A model generated the notes under the pieces. That model ran no database searches. It was not told the DNA's origin and saw only the letters and a program-made list of their open reading frames with translations. Positions 7,716-15,824 of a stretch of 64,000 bases of DNA are shown here, piece by piece. Each line of letters begins with the position of its first letter. Within the stretch, counting starts at the first letter, position 1. The position numbers and the translations under genes are program-made. Source of the stretch: Phenylobacterium hankyongense. GTDB lineage: Bacteria > Pseudomonadota > Alphaproteobacteria > Caulobacterales > Caulobacteraceae. The stretch covers positions 480,001 to 544,000 of the forward strand of contig NZ_QFYP01000001.1 in assembly GCF_003254505.1 (NCBI RefSeq). The letters run 5' to 3'.

Positions 7716-8837
7716 ATGGCGTCGCCGGCGCGTAGGTCGCCTCAGAGTGGACCCGTGGCGGACGTGACTTCAGACGACATACCCAGCGGCCCCGTCGAGC
7801 AGTTTCTCGACTCGCCCGACCTCGCCGATGCGCTCGGGAGCGACCGCTTCAAGCAGTTCCTCGATCAGGTGCCGGTGGCGATCGCCGTCTCCGAGCTCCA
7901 CCCCTCCGAGCGCATCGTCTACGGCAACGTCCAGTTCGAACGGCTGACGGGCCAGCCGACGAGCGACATCCTTGGGCAGCGCTGGGAGCGCCTGCCCGGC
8001 GCGGCCGTCGACCCGCAGCAGCCGCGCCCGATGGGCGAGGCGGTGGCCGAGGAGCGGGACTACATCGGCGCCTTCACCATCCCGCACGCCGGTGGGGAGC
8101 GAACCGTCGACGCCTGGTCCAACATCATCGAAGACGACGACGCGACCCCGGTCTACCGGCTGGTCGCCCTGGTGGAGGCCGCCAGCCGAAACCCGACGAT
8201 CCTCGACGAGATGGCGGAGCGGGTCCGCGAGAAGGACACCCAGCTGCGCGAGCTGCAGCATCGGGTGAAGAACAACCTGCAGATGATCACCGCCCTGATC
8301 CGCATCGAGGCCAAGGGCGTGGCGGATCGCTCGACCGGCGAAGGGTTCGACCGGCTGGCCGGTCGCGTCGAAGCGCTCGGCCTGCTCTATCGCTCGCTGG
8401 GCGAGTCCGCGACGGAAGACGCGGTCGATCTCGGCGTCTACCTGAGCGAGATCGCGTCTGCGGTGATGCGCGCCCACGCCGTCGAAGGCATCCACCTCGA
8501 CCTGCAGGTGGACACCTGGCCGGTGTCGATCGACGTGGCCATGCCCGCCGGCCTGGTGGTCAACGAGCTGCTGATCAATGCGCTGAAGCACGCCTTCGTG
8601 GGCCGCGACGGCGGCACGATCACCCTGCATTGCACGGCCGAGGACGGCCGCTGCCGGGTGGTGGTCGCCGACGATGGCGTCGGCCTGCCGCCGGGTGTCT
8701 CCTGGCCCAAGACCGGCAAGCTCTCGGCCCTGATTGTCCGCTCCCTGGAGCAGAACGCCAAGGCGAAGCTCGGTGTTCGCTCGGCGCCGGGCGAGGGCAT
8801 GCGGGTGACGATCGACTTCCCTCGCGCCGCCGTCTGA
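7716..8837 (+). CDS. Soluble PAS-domain histidine kinase, HisKA_2 type
   Basis: Protein of 373 residues without membrane segments. A PAS domain spans roughly residues 45-150 (VPVAIAVSELHPSERIVYGN). The HisKA_2 phosphoacceptor is LQHRVKNNLQMITALIRIEA, with H at about 183. The ATPase domain follows (VVNELLINALKHAF, VADDGVGLPPG). This class often acts in blue-light or general stress signalling in alphaproteobacteria. The PAS lacks the NCRFLQ cysteine motif of LOV domains, so light sensing is not indicated. An alternative GTG start at 7755 is equally plausible. No response regulator is adjacent. Confidence 0.85.
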   Translation: MASPARRSPQSGPVADVTSDDIPSGPVEQFLDSPDLADALGSDRFKQFLDQVPVAIAVSELHPSERIVYGNVQFERLTGQPTSDILGQRWERLPGAAVDPQQPRPMGEAVAEERDYIGAFTIPHAGGERTVDAWSNIIEDDDATPVYRLVALVEAASRNPTILDEMAERVREKDTQLRELQHRVKNNLQMITALIRIEAKGVADRSTGEGFDRLAGRVEALGLLYRSLGESATEDAVDLGVYLSEIASAVMRAHAVEGIHLDLQVDTWPVSIDVAMPAGLVVNELLINALKHAFVGRDGGTITLHCTAEDGRCRVVVADDGVGLPPGVSWPKTGKLSALIVRSLEQNAKAKLGVRSAPGEGMRVTIDFPRAAV

Positions 8838-8916
8838 CGGCCGCCTCGCCGGCGGGCCGATTGCCAACCGCTGCCCGAGCCTGTTCAACGGGAGCGTCGA
8901 TCAGTCGGGGAGCTCG

Positions 8917-11136
8917 ATGCGCACAGTTGTCCTGGCCGCCCTCGCGGCGAGCCTGTTCTGCGGCCGCGCCGCCGCCCAGCAGGTGCTGACGCCGGAGCGG
9001 GTGTTCGCCAGCCCCGACCTCAGCGGCCCGCGCGCCCGCGGCGTGAAGCTCGCCCCCGACGGCTCCGCGGTGACCTACCTCAAGGGCAAGGCCGACGACC
9101 TGCGCACCACCGACCTGTGGATCGCCGACGTGGCCGGCGGGGCCCCGCGCCTGCTGATCGACGGCGCGGCGCTGACGCCGAAGGGCCGCACCCTGTCCGA
9201 CGCCGAGAAGAGCCGCCGCGAGCGGGCGGGCGTCCAGACCCGCGGCGTCGTCGACTACGAGTGGGACGAGCAGGGCCGCTACGTCCTGGTCCCGGTCGAG
9301 GGCGACCTGTGGCTCTACCAGCGGGCCGGCGGCAAGGTCCGCCAGCTCACCGACACCAAGGCCGACGAGATCGACGCCAAGGTCTCGCCGAAGGGGTCGT
9401 TCGTCTCCTTCGTCCGCGACGACAACCTCTACGTCCTGCCCACCGCCGGCGGGGCCGAGCGCGCGCTGACCGAGGGCGGCACGGAGCTGAAGAGCTGGGC
9501 CACCGCCGAGTTCATCGCCCAGGAGGAGATGGACCGCCTCACCGGCTACTGGTGGAGCCCCGACGAGGCCCGCATCGCCCTGACCCTGGTCGACCAGACT
9601 GGCGTCGACGTCATCGACCGGCCGGAGGTGAACGCCGCCGGCGCGACCGTCGTCCATGAGCGCTATCCGCGCGCCGGCCGGCCCAACGCCCGCGTCGACC
9701 TCTACGTCGAGGACGTGGCCAGCGGCGCCCGCACCAAGGTCGACCTGGGCGCCGACCCCGACATCTACCTGGCCCGCGTCGACTGGTCGAAGGACGGCCG
9801 CACCCTCTACGTCCAGCGCCTGTCGCGCGACCAGCGCCGCCTGGACCTGCTGGCGGTGGATCCGAAGACCGGCGCGGCCCGCCCCCTCCTCACCGAGACC
9901 AGCGCCCACTGGGTGGAGCTGACCAACGACTTCAGGCCGCTGAAGGACGGGAGCTTCCTGTGGTCTTCGGAGCGCAGCGGGAACCGCCACCTCTACCTCT
10001 ATTCGGCGGCCGGCGAGCTGTTGCGCCAGGTCACCCGCGGCGACTGGCCGGTGGACGCGCTGGAGGGCGTCGACGAGGCCCGCGGCCTGGCCATCTTCGG
10101 CGCCAGCAAGGAGTCCCCCGTCGAGCGCCGGCTCTATTCGGTCTCCTACCGCACGCCCGCCGAGCCCCGGGCCCTGACCCCCGCCGGCGGCTGGTGGACC
10201 GAGACGGTGGCCAAGACCGGCGGCGCCTTCGCCGGAACCTACCAGGACCCCGCGACCCCGCCGCAGACCGCCCTCTACGCCGCCGACGGCAAGCGCGTCC
10301 GCTGGATCGAGGAGAACCGGCTGGCCGACGGCCATCCCTTCTATCCGTACCTGTCGCGCCTGCGCATCCCGCAGTTCGGGACCCTGAAGGCGGCCGACGG
10401 CCAGCGGCTGTGGTGGTCGATGCGCACCCCGCCGGGCTTCGATCCCGCGAAACGCTATCCGGTGATCGTCCAGGTCTACGGCGGCCCGGCCAGCGCCCTG
10501 GTCACCCGGCAGTGGGCGACGCCGGAGGACCAGCTGCTGCTGGAGGCCGGCTTCATCCTCTTCCGGCTGGACAACCGCGGCACGCCCAACCGCTCGGTGG
10601 CCTTCAAGACCGCGCTGGACCGCCGCGTCGGCCAGGCCGAGGTCGACGACCAGCTGGCGGGCGCGGCCTACCTGAAGTCCCTGGCTTTCGTCGATCCCGC
10701 CCGCATCGGCGTCACCGGCTGGTCGAACGGCGGCTACATGACCCTGTTGCTGCTCAGCGCCGCGGACTCGCCGTTCGCGGCCGGCGTCGCCGGCGCTCCG
10801 GTCAGCGACTGGAGCCTCTACGACACCGCCTACACCGAGCGCTACATGGGCAAGCCGCAGGAGAACGTGGCCGGCTACCAGGCCGCCGACGTCCTGCCCC
10901 GCCTGCCGCGCTTGAAGCCCGACAGCCTGCTGATCCTGCACGGCATGGCCGACGACAACGTCACCTTCGACCAGTCGACCCGGGTGTTCGCCGCCCTGCA
11001 GGCCCAGGGCACGCCGTTCGAGACCATGGTCTATCCCGGCCTGCGCCACCGCGCCGGCTGGACCCCGGCCAACCGCCTGCACCGCGCGCGGATGACGCTG
11101 GACTTCTTCACCCGCAAGCTGAAGGGCGGCGGCTGA
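8917..11136 (+). CDS. Secreted S9 family prolyl oligopeptidase (dipeptidyl-peptidase IV-like)
   Basis: A 739-residue precursor; GGGGAG precedes the ATG by 4 nt. A signal peptide ends near AAAQQ (residue 21). The N-terminal half is the DPP-IV beta-propeller and the C-terminal 250 residues are the alpha/beta hydrolase. The serine is in GWSNGGYMT (usually GWSYGG), the aspartate in HGMADDNVTF and the histidine in GLRHRAGW. It is predicted to cleave dipeptides, typically after proline or alanine, from peptides in the periplasm. The length matches the family. It converges with the lipoprotein gene, with 3 bp between the stop codons. Confidence 0.92.
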   Translation: MRTVVLAALAASLFCGRAAAQQVLTPERVFASPDLSGPRARGVKLAPDGSAVTYLKGKADDLRTTDLWIADVAGGAPRLLIDGAALTPKGRTLSDAEKSRRERAGVQTRGVVDYEWDEQGRYVLVPVEGDLWLYQRAGGKVRQLTDTKADEIDAKVSPKGSFVSFVRDDNLYVLPTAGGAERALTEGGTELKSWATAEFIAQEEMDRLTGYWWSPDEARIALTLVDQTGVDVIDRPEVNAAGATVVHERYPRAGRPNARVDLYVEDVASGARTKVDLGADPDIYLARVDWSKDGRTLYVQRLSRDQRRLDLLAVDPKTGAARPLLTETSAHWVELTNDFRPLKDGSFLWSSERSGNRHLYLYSAAGELLRQVTRGDWPVDALEGVDEARGLAIFGASKESPVERRLYSVSYRTPAEPRALTPAGGWWTETVAKTGGAFAGTYQDPATPPQTALYAADGKRVRWIEENRLADGHPFYPYLSRLRIPQFGTLKAADGQRLWWSMRTPPGFDPAKRYPVIVQVYGGPASALVTRQWATPEDQLLLEAGFILFRLDNRGTPNRSVAFKTALDRRVGQAEVDDQLAGAAYLKSLAFVDPARIGVTGWSNGGYMTLLLLSAADSPFAAGVAGAPVSDWSLYDTAYTERYMGKPQENVAGYQAADVLPRLPRLKPDSLLILHGMADDNVTFDQSTRVFAALQAQGTPFETMVYPGLRHRAGWTPANRLHRARMTLDFFTRKLKGGG

Positions 11137-11139
11137 GGC

Positions 11140-11496
11140 TCAGCGGCAGCCGTCGACGATCCGCTCCAGCTCCGCCAGCCGCCGCTGGCGCAGGATCCGG
11201 CCCGCCGCCATCAGCTGGTAGCGGTCGGCCGCGCCGGCGGAGGCCCGGAGCGCCGCGTCGGTGTCGGGATAGACGGGCGCCGTCGGCAGGGTCTTGGGCA
11301 CGCAACTCACCCGCACCGGCACCCGCCGGATCACCACCCGCGGCTCGGGAGCAGCGGTCGCCGCCGCCGGCGGCGGAGCCGGGGCGGCGGCGGCGGGCCG
11401 CGGCCCGGGCCGGATCGCCGGGGGCAGCGACGCGCAGCCGGCCGCCGCCAGGGCGGCCGCAAGTCCCAGGGTCGCCCGGAGCCGGCCTGGCCTCAT
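11140..11496 (-). CDS. Proline-rich lipoprotein, second gene of an overlapping membrane pair
   Basis: A 118-residue precursor with lipobox LAAAGC (Cys 21). The lipidated region is followed by a proline/alanine-rich linker (SLPPAIRPGPRPAAAAPAPPP), then a compact domain with VSCVPKTLPTAPVYPDTDAAL and a C-terminal cysteine. The start codon overlaps the stop of the upstream gene (ATGA), so the two are translationally coupled. The order of inner-membrane protein then overlapping proline-rich lipoprotein recalls phage spanin pairs (Rz/Rz1), but no lysis or phage gene is nearby. Function unknown. Confidence 0.65.
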   Translation of the reverse strand: MRPGRLRATLGLAAALAAAGCASLPPAIRPGPRPAAAAPAPPPAAATAAPEPRVVIRRVPVRVSCVPKTLPTAPVYPDTDAALRASAGAADRYQLMAAGRILRQRRLAELERIVDGCR

Positions 11497-11867
11497 TTCA
11501 GCGTGCTCAGGACCGCCGCGTCGGCGCTCTCCATGCGGGCGCAGACGTCGAAGCCGGCGGGCGGCTCCTTGGCGAGGCGGGCGGCGGCGGCATCGTCGCC
11601 CTCTTTTCCGGCGGCCACGCGGATGGCGCCGGAGCCCCGCTGCCCACCGGCCACCGCCTCGCAGGACACCGCCCGGGCGCGCCAGTAGGAGCCGGAATCG
11701 TTGAGCTGCCCGACCAGCTTCGCCACCCGCGCGTTCAGCACCTCTTCGGTGCGCCACGCCGAGGTCATGCTCGCCGCCAGCAGCACGGCCAGCACGACGG
11801 CCACGGTCGTGGCCAGCGGCCCCGCGGTGCGGCTGGTCAGGGCCTGGCGGATACGGGCGAGCATCAT
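11493..11867 (-). CDS. Single-pass membrane protein with short periplasmic domain
   Basis: A 124-residue protein whose N-terminus holds one transmembrane helix (GPLATTVAVVLAVLLAASM, residues about 16-34). Two ATGs are adjacent at 11867 and 11864; GAAGG lies upstream. The periplasmic part has a short helix (EEVLNARVAKLVGQLNDSG) and three cysteines (Cys 69, Cys 107 and nearby). It overlaps the lipoprotein gene by 4 nt. Topology resembles an inner-membrane spanin, but the sequence is not one I recognise. Confidence 0.65.
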   Translation of the reverse strand: MMLARIRQALTSRTAGPLATTVAVVLAVLLAASMTSAWRTEEVLNARVAKLVGQLNDSGSYWRARAVSCEAVAGGQRGSGAIRVAAGKEGDDAAAARLAKEPPAGFDVCARMESADAAVLSTLK

Positions 11868-11965
11868 CGGGCGCCTTCTCTCAAGGCCGGCTATTTGGGC
11901 GAGGCCTGATCGCCGCTGTCAATCGCACAGGCTAGGACGCCGCGCACGCGCGCGCTTGCCGCAGC

Positions 11966-12727
11966 CTAGCCGGGCTTCCTGAACTTCAGCACGAACTGGT
12001 CGGTCTTGCCGCGGATCGCGGGGTCGAAGACGCTGGCCGTGTGCGGGTCGGCGGGATTGCGCAGCAGCTGGCTTTCGCCGGCGAACTTGAAGCCGGCCGC
12101 CTCCGCCTCCTGGCGCACGATCGCCGGGTCGATGCGGTGCAGCTTGTTGGGGGCCTCCAGGCCCGAGCCGGCGTCGGCCACGTGGTCCACCACCAGGAAG
12201 ATCCCGCCCGGCTTCAGCGACTTGAACACCTCCGCGTCGACCTTGGCCGCGCCGTCGGCCGGCATCCGGGCCAGGTGCATGTCGTGGTAGTTCTGCACTG
12301 TCAGCACCAGGTCCAGCCCGTCCGGCAGGTCGAGGCCGGCGATCCCCATGTTCAGCGGCGTGACGTTCTTGTAGGCCGCCGCCACCGCGTTCTGGCTGTC
12401 GGCGTAGGTGGAGCGGAAGGCGATGAACTCGGCCGGCTGGTAGGCCCAGACGTGACCCTGGGGCCCGACGGCCACGGAGAGTATGCGGGTGAAGTAGCCG
12501 CCGCCCATGATCAGGTCGGCGACCTTCGCGCCCGGCTTCAGCGCGCCGCTCCAGGCCAGCAGTTCGCCGGGCTTGCGCGCCGCGTCCCGCGCCGCCTCGG
12601 CTTGCGGCCGGCCCTTGTCGGCCAGCGCCGCGGCGATGTTGGCCGGCGTCGCCGTCGCCGCCAGCGCCACCGCCGACGCTCCGACGCCCAGCGCCACGAG
12701 AACCGAACCCAACCGATATCGGGCCAT
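11966..12727 (-). CDS. Secreted class I SAM-dependent methyltransferase-like protein
   Basis: A 253-residue precursor starting at 12727 after GGGGAGG (6 nt). The signal peptide is MARYRLGSVLVALGVGASAVALA. The methyltransferase core is partly degenerate: motif I reads VADLIMGGGYFTRILSVAVG and the later region LKPGGIFLVVDHVA is well conserved. Secreted relatives of this type occur in alphaproteobacteria and are usually annotated only as methyltransferases. Since SAM is not expected in the periplasm, activity is uncertain. Divergent from the TPR gene at 12827. Confidence 0.75.
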   Translation of the reverse strand: MARYRLGSVLVALGVGASAVALAATATPANIAAALADKGRPQAEAARDAARKPGELLAWSGALKPGAKVADLIMGGGYFTRILSVAVGPQGHVWAYQPAEFIAFRSTYADSQNAVAAAYKNVTPLNMGIAGLDLPDGLDLVLTVQNYHDMHLARMPADGAAKVDAEVFKSLKPGGIFLVVDHVADAGSGLEAPNKLHRIDPAIVRQEAEAAGFKFAGESQLLRNPADPHTASVFDPAIRGKTDQFVLKFRKPG

Positions 12728-12826
12728 GACCGGCCTCCCCTGTTTGCTCGGCGCGGAACCTAGCACCGAAGCGTCGAATCCGCCGCCCCGTCGCACCGCC
12801 TCGCCTCGTTCAAGGGATGAACCTCG

Positions 12827-14374
12827 ATGGCTCAGGCTCGGAGATCGAATGGCATGGTCACGTCGCGAGGCGCCTCGTCGCCCGGAGTGTTCAATCCCGG
12901 ACTGTTCGACCAGGGGCTCGCACACCATCGGGCGGGACGGCTGGCCGAGGCCGAGGAGATCTATCGGCGGATCCTGACCGCCGACGGCCGCCACGCCGAC
13001 GCCTGGCACCTCTTGGGGGTCATCGCCTTCGAGCGCGGCCGGAACGAGGCCGCGCTCAACTTCATCGGCAATGCGATCCGGCTCGATGACCGGCAGCCCG
13101 CCTACTACAACAACTTCGGCAACGCCCTGTTCGAGCTCGGCCACCCGGCCGAGGCAGAGTCCGCCTACAGCGCCGCCCTGGCGCTGGATCCACACTACGC
13201 CGAGGCCTGCTCCAACCGCGGCAATGCGCTGCGGGCCCTCGGCCGGCTGGAAGACTCGGAAGCGGCCTACCGCGCGAGCCTGCGCCGACGTCCCAACCAG
13301 CCCGAGACGCACAACAATCTCGGCAACACCCTGCAGATAATGGGGCGCGAGGCGGAAGCCGAGGCCTGCTTCCGCAAGGCGGTGCGCCTGCGGCCGGATT
13401 ATGCCGACGCCCACAGCAATCTCGGCCATGCGCTGCTGCTGCGCGGCCGGTTCGCCGAGGCGTGGCCGGAATACGAATGGCGGCTGCGGACGCGGCAGAC
13501 CGCCTTATCCCGCAAGCTCCCGACGCCCCGCTGGACCGGCGCCCCGCTGGAGGGGCGCACCCTGCTGATCCACGCCGAACAGGGGCTGGGGGACAACCTG
13601 CAGTTCTGCCGCTACGCCACTGAGGTCGCCGCCAGCGCCGGCGGCCCCGTCGTGTTGGAGGTCCAGGCTCCCTTGGTGCGCCTGATGGCGTCCCTGGCGG
13701 GCGACATGCGGGTCGTGGGGCGCAGCGACGTCCTGCCCGACCATGACCTCCACTGCCCGCTTTTGAGCCTGCCCGGGGTGCTGGGGTTGACGCTCGAGAC
13801 CCTGCCGCCGCCGGCGCCCTACCTCAGCGTGGCCCCGGAGCTGGTCGCCGCCTGGACGCAGCGGCTCTCAGGCCGCCCGGGCCTGAAGGTCGGGCTGGTC
13901 TGGGCCGGCGGCTCGCGCCCCGACCAGCCCATGGTCGAGGCCATCGACCGCCGCCGCTCGATCACCTTGCAGACCATGGCCCCGCTCGCCCAGGCGCCGG
14001 GCGTCTGCTTCGTGTCGCTCCAGAAGGACGGTCCCGGCCAGCAGGCGCGGACGCCGCCCGCGGGAATGGCCCTGGCCGACTTCACCGAGGAAATGGGCGA
14101 CTTCCTCGACACCGCGGCCCTGATCGGGGCCCTCGACCTGGTGATCAGCGTCGACACCGCCGTGGCCCACCTGGCGGGCGCGCTCGGCAAGCCGGTCTGG
14201 CTGCTCAACCGCTTCGACACCTGCTGGCGCTGGCTCAAGGACCGGGACGACAGCCCCTGGTACGCCGGCCTGCGCCAGTTCCGCCAGCCGGCGCCGGGCG
14301 ACTGGGGCGCGGTCATGCAGGCTGTCGCCGCCGCGCTGACCTCCGAGGCCGCCGGGCGCCGCCTGGCCGCCTGA
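12827..14374 (+). CDS. TPR protein with glycosyltransferase family 9-like C-terminal domain
   Basis: A 515-residue protein. About five TPR repeats span residues 30-210, for example YYNNFGNALFELGHPAEAE and EACSNRGNALRALG. A GT-B-like domain follows (LLIHAEQGLGDNLQFCRYA, LVISVDTAVAHLAGALGKPVWLL). These two motifs are the hallmark of heptosyltransferase/GT9-like proteins with TPR fusions. Substrate unknown; such proteins often act in surface glycosylation. It has a paralogue at 24834-26420. It converges with the RND operon, with 31 bp between. Confidence 0.85.
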   Translation: MAQARRSNGMVTSRGASSPGVFNPGLFDQGLAHHRAGRLAEAEEIYRRILTADGRHADAWHLLGVIAFERGRNEAALNFIGNAIRLDDRQPAYYNNFGNALFELGHPAEAESAYSAALALDPHYAEACSNRGNALRALGRLEDSEAAYRASLRRRPNQPETHNNLGNTLQIMGREAEAEACFRKAVRLRPDYADAHSNLGHALLLRGRFAEAWPEYEWRLRTRQTALSRKLPTPRWTGAPLEGRTLLIHAEQGLGDNLQFCRYATEVAASAGGPVVLEVQAPLVRLMASLAGDMRVVGRSDVLPDHDLHCPLLSLPGVLGLTLETLPPPAPYLSVAPELVAAWTQRLSGRPGLKVGLVWAGGSRPDQPMVEAIDRRRSITLQTMAPLAQAPGVCFVSLQKDGPGQQARTPPAGMALADFTEEMGDFLDTAALIGALDLVISVDTAVAHLAGALGKPVWLLNRFDTCWRWLKDRDDSPWYAGLRQFRQPAPGDWGAVMQAVAAALTSEAAGRRLAA

Positions 14375-14405
14375 GCCGCCCTTCTCCTGTGGACGCCCGC
14401 TGGTC

Positions 14406-15824
14406 CTAAGGGGTGCGTCCAGGTTCCGCGGTGTCGTCGCCGCCGATCGCCCGATAGAGCTCGACGCGATTGACCGCGGCCGACAGCTGGGTTGCGACGC
14501 GGGACTGTTGCGCGGCGTAGAGCGCGCGCTGCGCCAGGAGGCTGTTGAGGAAGGTGTCGGCGCCGCCGCGGTAGCGGGCGTCGGTCAGGTGGAAGGTGTC
14601 GTCGGCGGCGACCAGTTCGGTCTGCCGGGCGGCGAGTTCGTCGGCGATGGTCCCCTGCCGGGCCAGCGCATTGGCGGTCTCCGTGAACCCGGCCTGGACC
14701 GCCTTCTCGTAGGCCGCCAGGGCGGCGTCCCGCTGCGCCCGCGAATAGGCGACGCCGGCGATCCCCGCGCCGCCCCGGAAGATCGGGAAGCTGACGCTCG
14801 GCGCGACGGAATAGCTGAACGCCCCGCCGGTGAAGAGCGACGACAGCGAAGTGCTGGCGTAGCCCAAGGCGCCGGTCAGCGAGATCGTCGGAAACAGCGC
14901 CGCCCGCGCGGCGCCGATCTCGGCGTTCGAGGCGCGAAGCAGGTACTCGGCCTGGACCACGTCGGGCCGGCGCAGCAGCACCGTGGACGACAACCCCACC
15001 GGCAAGGTCGTCAGCCCCTTGCTCGCGTCCTCGATGGACGCCGGCAGGAGGGCCGGGTCGACCGGCGCCCCGAGCAGCAGCTGCAGGGCGTTTTGATCCT
15101 GTGCCACCGCCGTGCGCAGGGAGGCGATGTCGGCCTGGGCGGTGGCCAGCACCGTCTGCGCCTGGCGCAGGTCGGTGCGCGGCGCGACCCCGCCCTTCAG
15201 GCGGGCGGCGGTCAGGCGCACGCTGCTGTCGGCGCTGACGGCGGTGTCGCGGGCGATCTGCAGCAGGCTGGCGTCGGTGGCATAGGTCAGCCAGGCCTCG
15301 GCGACGTCGGCGATCAGGGTCAGGCGCGTGGCGCGCCCGGCGGCCTCGGTGGCGAAATAGCGGTTCAGGGCCGCGTCGCTCAGCGAGCGGACCCGGCCGA
15401 ACAGGTCGAGCTCGAAGGCGGTGACGCCGACGTCGACCGTGTAGTTGTCGTGCGACGATGCCGATGACCCGGACCCGCTGGACGCGCCGTTTCCCCCGGT
15501 GTGGGCGTAGCGCCCGCTGGCGTCGACCTGCGGCAGCCGCTGGGCGCGCTGGATGCGGTACTGCGCCCGGGCCGCCAGGATGTTGGCGGCCGCCACCCGC
15601 AGGTCGCGGTTGTTGACCAGGGCCTGGCCGATCAGCGTCTGCAGTCGCGGGTCGGCGAAGACCTGGCGATAGCTGACCGTGGGCAGGGCGGCCTCGCTCT
15701 GCCGCAGATAGGGATCGCCCACCGGCCAGGAAGCCGGAATCGGCAGCGCCGGCGGCACATAGCGGGGCTGCAGCGAACAGCCGGCGAGGCAGGCCGCCAG
15801 GGCGACGGTGAGGCCGCGCATCAT
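14406..15824 (-). CDS. RND efflux outer membrane lipoprotein, NodT family
   Basis: A 472-residue precursor with lipobox LAGC near residue 16. The mature protein has the repeated TolC-like helices of outer membrane factors (LRVAAANILAARAQYRIQRAQ, LLRRPDVVQAEYLLRASNAEIGAARAALFPTI). It forms the outer membrane channel of the tripartite pump. The start overlaps the RND pump stop codon (ATGA), so it is the third gene of the operon. Length is standard for the family. Confidence 0.92.
   Translation of the reverse strand: MMRGLTVALAACLAGCSLQPRYVPPALPIPASWPVGDPYLRQSEAALPTVSYRQVFADPRLQTLIGQALVNNRDLRVAAANILAARAQYRIQRAQRLPQVDASGRYAHTGGNGASSGSGSSASSHDNYTVDVGVTAFELDLFGRVRSLSDAALNRYFATEAAGRATRLTLIADVAEAWLTYATDASLLQIARDTAVSADSSVRLTAARLKGGVAPRTDLRQAQTVLATAQADIASLRTAVAQDQNALQLLLGAPVDPALLPASIEDASKGLTTLPVGLSSTVLLRRPDVVQAEYLLRASNAEIGAARAALFPTISLTGALGYASTSLSSLFTGGAFSYSVAPSVSFPIFRGGAGIAGVAYSRAQRDAALAAYEKAVQAGFTETANALARQGTIADELAARQTELVAADDTFHLTDARYRGGADTFLNSLLAQRALYAAQQSRVATQLSAAVNRVELYRAIGGDDTAEPGRTP

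Noticed and set aside
8620..11082. 820-codon minus-strand open frame opposite the S9 peptidase
   Set aside because: The plus strand encodes a full peptidase with its triad; the opposite frame has biased composition and no recognisable domain.
11140..11867. Definite prophage lysis cassette
   Set aside because: No holin, endolysin, tail or capsid gene is in the neighbourhood; only topology supports the spanin idea.
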